64,000 bases of DNA, taken from positions 701,008 to 765,007 of the forward strand of contig NZ_PJMB01000001.1 of the NCBI RefSeq assembly GCF_002892835.1. Reading direction: 5' to 3'. Numbering within the stretch: position 1 is the first letter of the stretch; each line of letters begins with the position of its first letter. The position numbers and the translations under genes were made by a program. The notes below the pieces were generated by a model. It saw only the letters and a list, made by a program, of their open reading frames with translations. It did not search any database and was not told the origin of the DNA. Source of the stretch: Arthrobacter sp. AFG7.2. Lineage in GTDB: Bacteria > Actinomycetota > Actinomycetes > Actinomycetales > Micrococcaceae. This document shows, one piece after another, positions 19,379-28,238 of the stretch.

Positions 19379-20413
19379 GTGACGTTGAGAATACTATTGG
19401 CATCTGCAGGTCGAAGGAACTACCTCGTAGAGTGGTTTAAAAGAGCGCTGGCCGCCGAAGATGTGCCAGGGCAAATACTGGTGGGCGACTGCAGCCCCGA
19501 TGTTCCCGCTCAATACTCCTCAGACGGACTCATTTTGCTACCCCGGGTTAACGACCCGAACTATGGCCAAGAAATTGCGTTACTCTGCCAAGAACACGCA
19601 ATCGACCTGGCACTTAGCCTAAATGACTACGAGAATTCGTTATGGTCTGAACTCGGGCTTGCGCGAATATCCGGCCCCACAAAGTTCATCTGCCTGCCCC
19701 CAGCAGTTCAAACCGTGCTTGAAGATAAGCTTTTGACATATTATGCACTGGCAGCTGCCGGACTAAACGTTCCCTTGACTGTTTCCGCTTTTGACATTCT
19801 CTACGGCTCTAAAAGCGCATCAGCACTAGGAGAGCGGATAATAATTAAAAACCGTTACGGCAGCGGTTCATTTGGTTTACTGCTTTCAAATATCGGTGAC
19901 CTTTCCCGCGACTTGGAAACATCTTTGGCAAGAGTTCGCGACGTACGGGGAAGAGAAGTCCTCCGCCGCGAGCAGGCAGCACACGCGGTAGTCCTTCAGC
20001 GTTACGTTAGAGGACGCGAGTATGGGGTTGATGTAATCAACGACTTTCATGCTGATTTTGCCGGAGTGTTGGCTAGAAAGAAAATCGTGATGCGAGATGG
20101 AGAGACAGCCTCTGCAACAACAGTTAGCGCGGCGGAATTTGAAGATACAGCCCGCGCTCTGGCGCACTTCGCACAGCATCGCGGACTCATGGATACAGAT
20201 ATTATTTGCGATGACGAAGGAAAACAATGGCTCATCGATGTCAACCCGCGATTTGGGGGCGGATATCCTTTTAGCCACTTTGCTGGGGCCGACGTGCCAC
20301 GTGCATATGTTCGCTGGGCCGAAGGAAAATCTGTCGCGACTGAGGACTTGCTATCTTATACTGCAGGCGTTACGTCGCATAAAACATTTTCTATTGTAGG
20401 AGAGCGCTCTTGA
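19379..20413 (+). CDS. ATP-grasp (carbamoyl-phosphate-synthase-like) enzyme in EPS island
   Basis: This 344-residue protein starts at a GTG. The N-terminus (LRILLASAGRRNYLVEWFK) forms a Rossmann-like preATP-grasp domain; the ATP-grasp core follows (IIIKNRYGSGSFG, with the lysine that binds ATP, and LQRYVRGREYGVDVI), then the metal site IDVNPRFGGGYPFSH. Proteins of this type, often labelled carbamoyl phosphate synthase-like, occur in polysaccharide clusters and probably ligate an amino acid or other acid to a sugar or lipid-linked precursor. It stands alone on the plus strand, facing the leftward EPS genes. The substrate is unknown. Confidence 0.85.
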   Translation: MTLRILLASAGRRNYLVEWFKRALAAEDVPGQILVGDCSPDVPAQYSSDGLILLPRVNDPNYGQEIALLCQEHAIDLALSLNDYENSLWSELGLARISGPTKFICLPPAVQTVLEDKLLTYYALAAAGLNVPLTVSAFDILYGSKSASALGERIIIKNRYGSGSFGLLLSNIGDLSRDLETSLARVRDVRGREVLRREQAAHAVVLQRYVRGREYGVDVINDFHADFAGVLARKKIVMRDGETASATTVSAAEFEDTARALAHFAQHRGLMDTDIICDDEGKQWLIDVNPRFGGGYPFSHFAGADVPRAYVRWAEGKSVATEDLLSYTAGVTSHKTFSIVGERS

Positions 20414-20495
20414 TACCCGGTTCGCTTTAATTCTTCGCGGTAGGTTGTACCAGATGACAGTTGCAGGCGAGGGACGCGGATACTTTCCAGCCAGG

Positions 20496-22451
20496 CTAAA
20501 ACGGCATTGTTTGAGTGTTCATTGGCGGCTCCAGGCTTGTCCTGGCAAAAGTCCGTTCAGCGCCTTTAAAGGTGTGTGGATCCCAATGATTCAGGGAGAG
20601 TTCATCCGGGAAAAGGGGCGGCGCGACTGTATGGCTAATCTTGGGATGAATCGGTCGTTCATCTGTTTCGCCAGTCCCGACGAGCTCTTCATGCAGCTTT
20701 TCACCATGCCGGAGGCCGGTAATCGAGATACTGATATCTCGACCGGACTTTGCAATCATTCGTTCGGCCACATCTAAGATTCGAACGGGCTCCCCCATGT
20801 CCAGGATAAGTACTTCCCCGGGGGAACCTATCGCTCCTGCTTGGACAACCAGCTGGCAAGCCTCCGGGATGGTCATGAAGTAACGAGTCACGTCTGGGTG
20901 CGTCAAGGTCAATGGACCCCCCGCCTCAATTTGCGCCTTGAACGTCGGCAGCATGGAGCCGCGACTGCCTATGACGTTGCCGAAGCGCACTGACAAGTAT
21001 GCTCTCTTTGTGTCGTTGGCGAACCATGCCGTCAATCTCTCACCCAACCTTTTTGAGTAACCAAGCACACTTGTTGGATTTGCCGCCTTGTCCGTGGAGA
21101 TGTTGACGAAAGTTTCAACACCTGCCGCCTTAGCGGCTTGGAGAACATTAAGGGTTCCGAGGACATTTGTCTGCCAGGCTTCGTGAGGGTACTGCTCCAG
21201 CATAGGTAGGTGCTTAAGCGCAGCAGCGTGGAACACTACCTCAGGTCGCCTCTGCAAAAATATGTCGTGAATGGACTTTTCATCACGGATGTCAGCAAGG
21301 ACCACTTCGTCTGTATCCAGCAAGCCGTGGCCCGCAATCGAAATTTGCGTTCCCTGCAAACCTGTTTCGTCCCGATCCAGCATGATCACTTCGGCGGGCG
21401 CAAATCGCGTGATGACACGGCAAAGCTCGGACCCTATGGAGCCGCCTGCGCCTGTTACTAAAACTCGCTTGTTTGTGATGAACCCTGCGATTGAATCTAA
21501 TTCCGTGTCAACAGCGTGGCGGCCAATCAGGTCGTCAATAGACACTTCCCGCAAGTCGCCGAGGCCAGTACGGCCTTCGAGGATGTCAGCGAGCGGGGGC
21601 AGGACAAGAAGCCGGAGGCCGGCAGCATCCGCACAATCGGAAACCTCCCTCAGCAGTTCGGCATTCGCTCGCGCTATTGCAAAAACAAGTACTTTAGCCC
21701 GAGTGTCATTTGCCACCCGTCGCAGTTGAGCCCGTCCACCAAGAACCGGAACCCTTTCCAAGCGGAACTTCCGAAGCCGAGGATTGTCATCAACGATGCC
21801 CACGGGGCGGAACGGTGAGTATCTGTCAGTGTTCATCTGCTGGATGACATGTTGCCCCAGGTGCCCCGCGCCATACACGAGAGCGGGAGTGGCAGATACC
21901 CCAGGACGCTGGCGTCGATCGGTGAGCCCTCTATGTATCAGACGCGCACCCCCCATCAGTACAAAAGCAACAAGCAGCCCGATGCACGGCGCGCTCCGCG
22001 GAAAATCGTCAGATGCCGGAGCTAAGAGTCTGACGACCGTGAGGACCACGCCCACGGTCGCTACCACCAGCATGAGGTTTAGGGCATCATGTCGCGAACC
22101 ATAGGGGTGGAAAAACCTGTATAGGCCGAACGCCCATCCAAATAGGGCTTGTAGTACGACGGCCAGAAGGATCGCCATGACAAGAAATGACGGCCTGATT
22201 CTCGTTGGGTCGAAATCGAGTCGGAGCAAAGTGCCGATTGGGAGGGCAGTCGCCCAGATCCCTGCGTCAACGACATACTCTTTCCAGCGGAATACCTGCC
22301 CTGCCTGCGGCCGGATGTTAGTGTGGTCCATTCGAATTCGCTCGAGGATCCGACCTCGAATGAACTCGATGCTGGGAGCAAATTTCGGCGTTTGAACGCC
22401 GCCGAAGTTTCCGATCATGCCTGGTTCCAAAATAACTTCATTAGATACCAC
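20496..22451 (-). CDS. CapD/WbpM-type nucleotide-sugar 4,6-dehydratase
   Basis: A 651-residue membrane-anchored enzyme. Four N-terminal membrane helices are followed by a CoA-binding-type Rossmann domain (ALVYGAGHLGQHVIQQM) and the catalytic SDR domain (VLVTGAGGSIGSELCRVI, NISTDKAANPTSVLGYSKR). The family (PglF/WbpM/FlaA1/CapD) converts UDP-GlcNAc to the 4-keto-6-deoxy sugar, the first step to bacillosamine or related amino sugars. The listed GTG start is the longest; an internal ATG at 22331 is possible. It carries EPS leader copy A upstream and probably feeds the DegT aminotransferase. A decayed C-terminal copy lies at 30490-31003. Confidence 0.92.
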   Translation of the reverse strand: MVSNEVILEPGMIGNFGGVQTPKFAPSIEFIRGRILERIRMDHTNIRPQAGQVFRWKEYVVDAGIWATALPIGTLLRLDFDPTRIRPSFLVMAILLAVVLQALFGWAFGLYRFFHPYGSRHDALNLMLVVATVGVVLTVVRLLAPASDDFPRSAPCIGLLVAFVLMGGARLIHRGLTDRRQRPGVSATPALVYGAGHLGQHVIQQMNTDRYSPFRPVGIVDDNPRLRKFRLERVPVLGGRAQLRRVANDTRAKVLVFAIARANAELLREVSDCADAAGLRLLVLPPLADILEGRTGLGDLREVSIDDLIGRHAVDTELDSIAGFITNKRVLVTGAGGSIGSELCRVITRFAPAEVIMLDRDETGLQGTQISIAGHGLLDTDEVVLADIRDEKSIHDIFLQRRPEVVFHAAALKHLPMLEQYPHEAWQTNVLGTLNVLQAAKAAGVETFVNISTDKAANPTSVLGYSKRLGERLTAWFANDTKRAYLSVRFGNVIGSRGSMLPTFKAQIEAGGPLTLTHPDVTRYFMTIPEACQLVVQAGAIGSPGEVLILDMGEPVRILDVAERMIAKSGRDISISITGLRHGEKLHEELVGTGETDERPIHPKISHTVAPPLFPDELSLNHWDPHTFKGAERTFARTSLEPPMNTQTMPF

Positions 22452-22513
22452 TGCCTATTCCAAAACTGGCGTGCATAAATGTGGCGAGTTTCGCAGGGGC
22501 AGAGCCGACCTCA

Positions 22514-22597
22514 CGAAGCTTTATACTGAAACGCTACTTCGCCGCGTACACTCGGAACCACCGTAGAAAGTACTCGACTGCGCCCTTCGCGCTACCT
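22514..22597 (-). promoter_or_regulatory. EPS leader element, copy A (upstream of capD-type gene)
   Basis: On the plus strand the blocks are GAAACGCTA (22528-22536), ACCACCGTAGAAAGTACTCG (22557-22576) and GCTACC (22591-22596). The same three blocks at the same spacing occur in copies B, C and D. The inner block lies 77 bases upstream of the gene start. On the coding strand GGTAGC...CTACGG could pair, enclosing a GCGC/GCGC hairpin. Confidence 0.75.
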
Positions 22598-22823
22598 GCT
22601 TTGTGCACCAGACAGCAGGCAGGCATAGATCATGGTGAGAACAAGCAACTTAGAAGCCGATCATTGTGAACACCTCGAGTGCGCTCGTATCCTTTTTACC
22701 CGCGTCAAAATAGCTATTGCGATAGCTCCGTTGGCAACACGGCCGCGTGAACGCCTCCCAATTTCAACGAGACCTTACTCCCATATTTTCGAAAGCCGTC
22801 CTCGATAGACCCCGTGAGATGGA

Positions 22824-23870
22824 CTAGATTCCCGTAGTCCTGCGCCACAATTCAGCCCAGCAATCGAAACTATAACTCCTACTAACAACGTCTCGCGCCC
22901 GCATCCCCAACGCTGCCCTGTCCGCTACTGCAGATGTAATTAGATCCCGCAGAGACTGCTCCCATTCCTGGTTGTTGGTAGCGCAATGCCCACCCATGGA
23001 ATCTATGACCGCGCGGTTGGCGCCCACTGGGCTGCCTACAGCGGGCAGCCCTGCCGCACCATATTGAAGGAGCTTATATGCGCATTTACCTTGAGCGTAC
23101 AAGGACTTATCCAAGGGCATGATGCCTATGTCAGCCTGGGCTAGAACTGATCCAAAAGTCTGCGCCGACCAGTTTACTCGCTCCACTATTTGATCAAGTT
23201 GACCAAGTGACCTGCATCCCGCACTCACGATGATCAGCCGTATTCGTGTTTGAGCATTAATGGATAAAAGAGGCTCCGCGATCAGCTGTAAATAGTGCTC
23301 GGTGGCTGGTGATCCCATCCAAATCAAGGTCGGAATTTCGTTCAACGAATAGTTAGATTTAGGTATGTATTCGCGAGGATTCACACAGCTAGGTATAATA
23401 ACAACGTCGTTGCGCAGTTTTGCCGCGTGTTCGGCCAAGTAATCGTTGCCGGCAATGACCGTATCGGCGGACCGCACAGCAGCAGACCAAACCTTTGCCT
23501 TGCTCCACAGCTTCTTAGGCATAGTGGGACGGGCATTGAACATGGCGTCATCGAAGTCGTAGATTCCATGGCCTGCCTTGGCCAACAGGGAAGACTCCAA
23601 TCTTCCGTTGCTGAACGGCGACGCTTCGCGGCTCATGAGTAACGTTGACGTTGATAGTTGCTTGGAGAGGCGTCGCAGATTCGACTCCGCGCTGATGACA
23701 CGTGGCAGTCCATGAATAAGTGTTCCCAGGCCGTTTTCGCGCCCCCCTAGGTAGTCGTTTTGTACTGCCGTGAGGTTCAGGAAACGCAACCACTCATAGA
23801 TTCGCACTCGTGCACTACTGCCGGCGGCGCCATACGTAGCGACAGTCACGAGGGACGTTTGCTTTCTCAT
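22824..23870 (-). CDS. Glycosyltransferase (GT4-like)
   Basis: This 348-residue protein has a GT-B shape: an N-terminal half with YGAAGSSARVRIYEWLRFL and a C-terminal half with IWMGSPATEHYL and a nucleotide-sugar binding segment ADIGIMPLDKSLYAQGKCAYKLLQYGAAGLPAVGSPVGA (E/G-rich GT4-type motif, here split). It likely adds one sugar to the EPS lipid-linked unit in the cytoplasm. It overlaps the upstream GT gene by 4 bases (ATGA), forming a two-gene operon behind leader B. Codon use is less GC-rich than housekeeping genes nearby. Confidence 0.85.
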   Translation of the reverse strand: MRKQTSLVTVATYGAAGSSARVRIYEWLRFLNLTAVQNDYLGGRENGLGTLIHGLPRVISAESNLRRLSKQLSTSTLLMSREASPFSNGRLESSLLAKAGHGIYDFDDAMFNARPTMPKKLWSKAKVWSAAVRSADTVIAGNDYLAEHAAKLRNDVVIIPSCVNPREYIPKSNYSLNEIPTLIWMGSPATEHYLQLIAEPLLSINAQTRIRLIIVSAGCRSLGQLDQIVERVNWSAQTFGSVLAQADIGIMPLDKSLYAQGKCAYKLLQYGAAGLPAVGSPVGANRAVIDSMGGHCATNNQEWEQSLRDLITSAVADRAALGMRARDVVSRSYSFDCWAELWRRTTGI

Positions 23871-25069
23871 GGCCAGCAGCCATTCGCCTCATACGCGCTG
23901 CCTGTCCCTGTCCCGTGTATCTCATCGTGCTGCTTGCGCAAATGGCGTTCGTGCAGGTTCCATAGCACCGATCGACTAAAAGAGCTTTCAACGTATGCGC
24001 GGGCTGCTTGGCCAAACTCATGGCGCAACTCAGGCTGGTCGTACAAGCGGCGCAAACGATCGCATAGAGTTTCCGAGTCTCCTTTCGGGAATATATACCC
24101 GGTTTTCTCATTGAGCACAGAATCGATCGCACCAGTTGCATCTGTAGTGATAGTTGGTATCCCCATCGCAGAGGCCTCCAAAACAACGTTAGGGAATCCT
24201 TCCCTCAGCGTCGGCAGGCAGTGAATGTCCATAACGGAGTAGTAGGGCCTAACATCGCTGACGCTCCCAGCAACATGGACGTTAAGAGAATCAGGCACCC
24301 CACACAACAACTTTTCAAGGGCGGCCCCATCCTCAGCCCCAATTAACATGAGACGCACCCCGGACCGTTCTTGCGACAGTGCGGACGCCGCACTTATCAG
24401 AGTATCGATCCCCTTGTCCGGATGTATCCTCCCGACAAAACCAATAGTGAAACCACCAGCGTCGCCAATGAATCTGCGCGTTGCGGGGTCCGTAGGCGGA
24501 AGTTGCGCGTCAGGAGAGTAGTGTTCCAAATCAACGCCAAGTCCGCTTCCGGCACCAATCACCGAGATAGGGCGCCCCGCGGATGCCCCGATTTTCAGCG
24601 CCTGTGCAGCTAAGCTCGGACTATTGGCAACTACCTCAGTTGCCAATAAAGACGTTAATCGTTCGAGACCTAGAAAAATTCTCCTTCGGAGACCGTGTTC
24701 AGTTTCTAATCGGAGGCCCCACAAGTGGTAGCTCCTGATAGGCACCTTAAGCAAAAATCCTGCTATTGATCCGAGTAGACTAGCCTTCGGTGTCGCAAAG
24801 ACGAGAACATCGGGTGATATCTCGCCTAACTTCCTCAGCAGCTTGTAGAGACTCCGTAAATCATGCGCGGGAGATGGATTCCGCTTCATTGGAACAGCGT
24901 GAATTGATGCACCTGCTAAAGCCTCTGATGACTCTAACTCTCCCTGCGAGCTTGCGATGATAGTGACATTCCATCCCTTCGATCGCAGAAACTCCGCGTA
25001 GCCCGGGTAAAAAGAAATCGCCGTTGATTCCGATGTTACGAGCAAAGTTATCTTTCGCTGTTCATTCAC
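23867..25069 (-). CDS. Glycosyltransferase family 4
   Basis: A 400-residue GT-B enzyme starting at a GTG at 25069. The N-terminal acceptor domain begins ITLLVTSESTAISFYPGYAE. The C-terminal donor domain shows GFVGRIHPDKGIDTLI, then EGFPNVVLEASAMGIPTITT, the EX7E-type motif of GT4. It would transfer a hexose or similar sugar to the undecaprenyl-linked EPS precursor. It is first in an operon with the next GT and is preceded by leader copy B. A decayed N-terminal fragment of a similar GT lies at 29586-29803. Confidence 0.92.
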   Translation of the reverse strand: MNEQRKITLLVTSESTAISFYPGYAEFLRSKGWNVTIIASSQGELESSEALAGASIHAVPMKRNPSPAHDLRSLYKLLRKLGEISPDVLVFATPKASLLGSIAGFLLKVPIRSYHLWGLRLETEHGLRRRIFLGLERLTSLLATEVVANSPSLAAQALKIGASAGRPISVIGAGSGLGVDLEHYSPDAQLPPTDPATRRFIGDAGGFTIGFVGRIHPDKGIDTLISAASALSQERSGVRLMLIGAEDGAALEKLLCGVPDSLNVHVAGSVSDVRPYYSVMDIHCLPTLREGFPNVVLEASAMGIPTITTDATGAIDSVLNEKTGYIFPKGDSETLCDRLRRLYDQPELRHEFGQAARAYVESSFSRSVLWNLHERHLRKQHDEIHGTGTGSAYEANGCWP

Positions 25070-25138
25070 GCGGAGCCTTGGTACGAAGGTCGGCTGAACT
25101 GCTCGAGAATCGCCATGGTGATAGCTGGCCCCGAAAGT

Positions 25139-25222
25139 CGATGTTCATTTTAGAAACGCTAAGTCACCTCATTGAGACTAGCCACCGTAGGAAGTACCTG
25201 TTTTTGGGAGTCGCCCTACCCG
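25139..25222 (-). promoter_or_regulatory. EPS leader element, copy B (upstream of GT4 operon)
   Basis: Plus-strand blocks are GAAACGCTA (25153-25161), CCACCGTAGGAAGTACCTG (25182-25200) and CCCTACCCG (25214-25222). The inner block lies 84 bases upstream of the GTG start. On the coding strand a GGG/CCC hairpin takes the place of the GCGC/GCGC hairpin of copy A, which is consistent with base-pair conservation. Confidence 0.75.
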
Positions 25223-25375
25223 TCACGGCCGTGCTTGGTCACTGTTGAAGTCTGCGGAAAGATATATGTGGCTGGGCCGAAGCATCCCTCCGTTTGGCCG
25301 CAGGTTCATATGCAATCTTCGCATTGCTGCGTTCAACTCCGGCATGGCCCTAGGTGTACTGAGTCAGGACGTTGG

Positions 25376-25964
25376 TTACATCATGAATGGGTGAAGACCC
25401 TTGGTTGGACGTAAATGGTGGCTGCAGCCCTGGTGAGGAAGCCGGCGCAGGTCGGGCCCGTCAGGTCGGGCAGGACGTCGGCGTACGCGAAGCGGGTGTA
25501 GTCGTCCACGGTGACGTGGACGTAGTCGAAGCCCAGTTTCTGGTGCGAGGTGCGGTGGTTGGCCAGGTTCTGGGAAGGGTCGGCCCGGCAGCCGCAATCT
25601 TCCGGGTGCGCCCGAGTTTCTTGACATCCACGTGGATCATGTCACCAGGAGCGCCGCGCTCGTAACGGAGCGGTTGCTTGGGAGGAGCCGATTCGCTTCC
25701 CAGTGGCCGGGTCCAGGTCCCACAGGGGTGGCCTGCCGGTCCGGAGTAGAATCCGAGAGACCGTCCGGGCGCATCCGGGCAAGACTTTAGTCTGGAGCTG
25801 CGGTCCTGAAGGCCGTTCCAGCCGTGGACCCGGTATCGGCTTCGTCTACCGGTCGGGATGAGGCCTGCCACCCCGGAAGAAGTCGTTGCCGACGTCCTGA
25901 CCCAGCGGCCAGCAACACCGTGAACTACAGTGATGTACCTAGGGTTTCCTGCTGCGAGCCTCAC
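25376..25964 (-). pseudogene. IS481-family transposase remnant
   Basis: Across shifted frames the minus strand encodes RYERGAPGDMIHVDVKKLGR and then, in another frame, HQKLGFDYVHVTVDDYTRFA and a C-terminal RAAATIYVQPRVFTHS. These are the conserved DDE-domain blocks of IS481-family transposases. At least one frameshift and loss of the N-terminal half make it non-functional. It sits between the DUF218 gene and leader B. Confidence 0.85.
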
Positions 25965-25970
25965 TTTCGC

Positions 25971-26582
25971 TCAACACTCATAACTAATCGCGGCTTTCGC
26001 CCACGAGGCACTCTGATAAAGGAATTGATAGGCCCAATCCTTGAGAGCCAAATCGCTCCTGACAGCTACCATATTGAGCTCGTATGAGTAGCAGCGTTGA
26101 ATTATGAGCTCGGCTCGGGCGACATGGAATTCGTTTGTCACGACAGTGATGCTGCCCCAATTGAACTCTTCGCTCAATCGCTGGATGGCTCTGGCTTCGC
26201 CTTGAGTAGTCACGGGGTCTGGATCGAAGCAAATGATTCGATAGCTGCGGTTTGCACGGCAAACTTCAGAAAAGTTGTGTCGGTGAACGCCATCAGGCAT
26301 GGAAACAACGAGCAGTGTCCCAAGTCCGTCGGACATCAGCTCTTCAGCCAGCTCCAGACGCCCGGTTCCAACAACGGGCGCTAAGACCACAATGGCATCC
26401 GCCCGCTGAGGGCGGTCCACCGCTGGAACCACGAAGACGAAGAAACCGGCGGTGACCCACGTAGCCAGCACGACACTGCTCCAAGCCAGTGCAGTAATCA
26501 CCGCCCCCTGAACACGTTGACGGCGAGCACCACGGCTACCCACCATAGGTCGGCGACTTTTCGAAGCTGGAGGACGTCTCAC
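25971..26582 (-). CDS. YdcF/ElyC-like DUF218 membrane-anchored protein
   Basis: A 203-residue protein with one N-terminal membrane helix (about residues 28-52) and a DUF218 domain outside. Motifs include ADAIVVLAPVVGTGRLELAEEL, TTQGEARAIQRLSEEFNWGSITVVTNEFHVARAELI, the usual T-x-E...T...H.xRA pattern of the family. DUF218 proteins (ElyC, SanA, YdcF) act in envelope polysaccharide or lipid-carrier metabolism; the reaction is not known. It lies 56 bases downstream of the aminotransferase and so belongs to the leader D unit. The start may be the ATG at 26546. Confidence 0.85.
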   Translation of the reverse strand: MRRPPASKSRRPMVGSRGARRQRVQGAVITALAWSSVVLATWVTAGFFVFVVPAVDRPQRADAIVVLAPVVGTGRLELAEELMSDGLGTLLVVSMPDGVHRHNFSEVCRANRSYRIICFDPDPVTTQGEARAIQRLSEEFNWGSITVVTNEFHVARAELIIQRCYSYELNMVAVRSDLALKDWAYQFLYQSASWAKAAISYEC

Positions 26583-26638
26583 GTGACAAGCTCAAATCTT
26601 GATAGCGGCAGTGGCTGAATATTTTTCCTCGCCGGGCA

Positions 26639-27772
26639 TCAGTTTCGGGATGCCAGGAAAAAGCTAAGATGCTCGATAACGCGTGAAAACTCCTCTGCGG
26701 TCAAAGCCGAACCCGAGGGAAGAGCGAGACCAGTTTTGAATAATCTTTCTGACGTACCGTCAACGAGACGCTCCGCCCCGGCAAAAACGGGCTGAAGATG
26801 CATTGGCTTCCAGAGCGGGCGGGTCTCAATGTTTTCTGCGTCCATGTGGCCGGCCAGAGCCTGAGCAGTGAACCCTGACAGTTCGGAATCCACCACTACC
26901 GAGGTGAGCCAGCAGTTATCCTCCTGGTCATCAAGAGCACCGAAGATTTCCACACCCTGTACCCCAGCGAAAAAGTCACGATAGGTTTCACGGTGGCGGC
27001 GGCGTTTGGAAAGCATCTCATCCAACCTTAGAAGTTGCGCCCTACCCATGGCAGCTAAGAGATTGCTCATTCGGTAGTTGTAGCCGATGTCAGTGTGCTC
27101 GTAATGAGCCACAGGCCGCCTTGCTTGAGTAGCCAGGTAACGTGCGCGGTTAGCAATTGCACTGGTTCCCGTTAAAAGCATCCCGCCGCCGGACGTGGTC
27201 ATGATCTTATTCCCGTTGAAGGACACGATGGCTGTATCCCCAAACGACCCGGCAGCTTTACCCCCGCGAGTGGCGCCCAGTGACTCCGCAGCATCGGCAA
27301 TGACCACCATTCCAAATCGTGCGGCAATGCGTTCTATTTCGGCGTAATTACACACTTTGCCTAGCAGATCCACCGCAACTATGGCCTTAACGGGGCGGGA
27401 TTCAGCCACGAGCCTTTCTGCCGCTTCCTCCAACAAAGCAGTACTGATATTGCCTGACGCATCACTATCGATAAAATATGGTTGCGCTCCTGTGTAACAG
27501 ATAGCGTTAGCAGTGGCCGCGAAAGTCATGGTTGCGGTCAATACCACGTCACCAGCTCCAATACCATGACTCAGCAACGCCAAATGAAGTGCCGCTGTCC
27601 CCGATACGAGAGCCACGCCGTAGGACGCACCTACCCGTTCCGCTAACTCGACCTCGAACCCATCGACATCCGGCCCCAACGGCGCCACCCACCCAGACCG
27701 GATTGCATCCAGGACAAACTTCTCCTCCAAACCTCCTACATCAGGTGACGACATGTAGATCCTAGTGCTCAT
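26639..27772 (-). CDS. DegT/DnrJ/EryC1 sugar aminotransferase
   Basis: This 377-residue PLP enzyme starts at the ATG at 27772 (GAGAGG upstream), giving MSTRIYMSSPDVGGLEEKFV, the classic beginning of the family. SGTAALHLAL binds PLP phosphate, VVIADAAESLGA holds the Asp that contacts the pyridine N, and SFNGNKIMTTSGGGML holds the Schiff-base Lys. It closely follows the PglE/bacillosamine aminotransferase pattern, and would aminate the 4-keto sugar made by the CapD-type dehydratase. It is first in the leader D unit, followed by the DUF218 gene. Confidence 0.94.
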   Translation of the reverse strand: MSTRIYMSSPDVGGLEEKFVLDAIRSGWVAPLGPDVDGFEVELAERVGASYGVALVSGTAALHLALLSHGIGAGDVVLTATMTFAATANAICYTGAQPYFIDSDASGNISTALLEEAAERLVAESRPVKAIVAVDLLGKVCNYAEIERIAARFGMVVIADAAESLGATRGGKAAGSFGDTAIVSFNGNKIMTTSGGGMLLTGTSAIANRARYLATQARRPVAHYEHTDIGYNYRMSNLLAAMGRAQLLRLDEMLSKRRRHRETYRDFFAGVQGVEIFGALDDQEDNCWLTSVVVDSELSGFTAQALAGHMDAENIETRPLWKPMHLQPVFAGAERLVDGTSERLFKTGLALPSGSALTAEEFSRVIEHLSFFLASRN

Positions 27773-27837
27773 CAGCACCTCTCAAGGCTGCATACTTCCA
27801 GCGGCCCGTACGTTCAGGTGGGCCCTGACTCGTCAGG

Positions 27838-27922
27838 CGAAGATTCATGGTGAAAAGGTATCTGGCGGCGGACGGACGAAACCACCGCATTAACTACTCG
27901 ATTTTCAGGCCTGCACTACTTG
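27838..27922 (-). promoter_or_regulatory. EPS leader element, copy D (upstream of aminotransferase)
   Basis: Plus-strand blocks are GAAAAGGTA (27852-27860), ACCACCGCATTAACTACTCG (27881-27900) and CACTACTTG (27914-27922). It is the most diverged of the four copies but keeps the order, the 70-base core length and a distance of 80 bases to the start codon. An independent palindrome CCTGACTCGTCAGG lies at 27824-27837. Confidence 0.65.
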
Positions 27923-28238
27923 CAGCAGTACTAAGGATTGTGCGTGCCGTCTTAACCCGGGGGGGATCCGATGAAGAGCAACAGCAACACCCCGCGGCAT
28001 TCTCCGCCGGATATGCTCCCGGCGTTGATCGTCACTCCTTGCAGGGGCATCGCCATTGCCAATGGCCATCGCCTACAGGCACGCGGGCATATGTGGGCGA
28101 TTTCCCTGCCGCTGACGATCACCAACGTTATGCTGCGCGATCCTGCCCCTCAACACAGGATGCTTGGGACTCTGACCCAGCCTTCGAAGTACTTGAGGTA
28201 GCAAAGAACAGCAAGGCGGCGCACAAACTGAAAATTGC
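27923..28238. other. Gene-free stretch upstream of leader D
   Basis: No gene with a credible start or family is visible. The stretch is GC-rich compared with its neighbours and may be decayed coding sequence, but I could not identify its origin. Confidence 0.4.
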
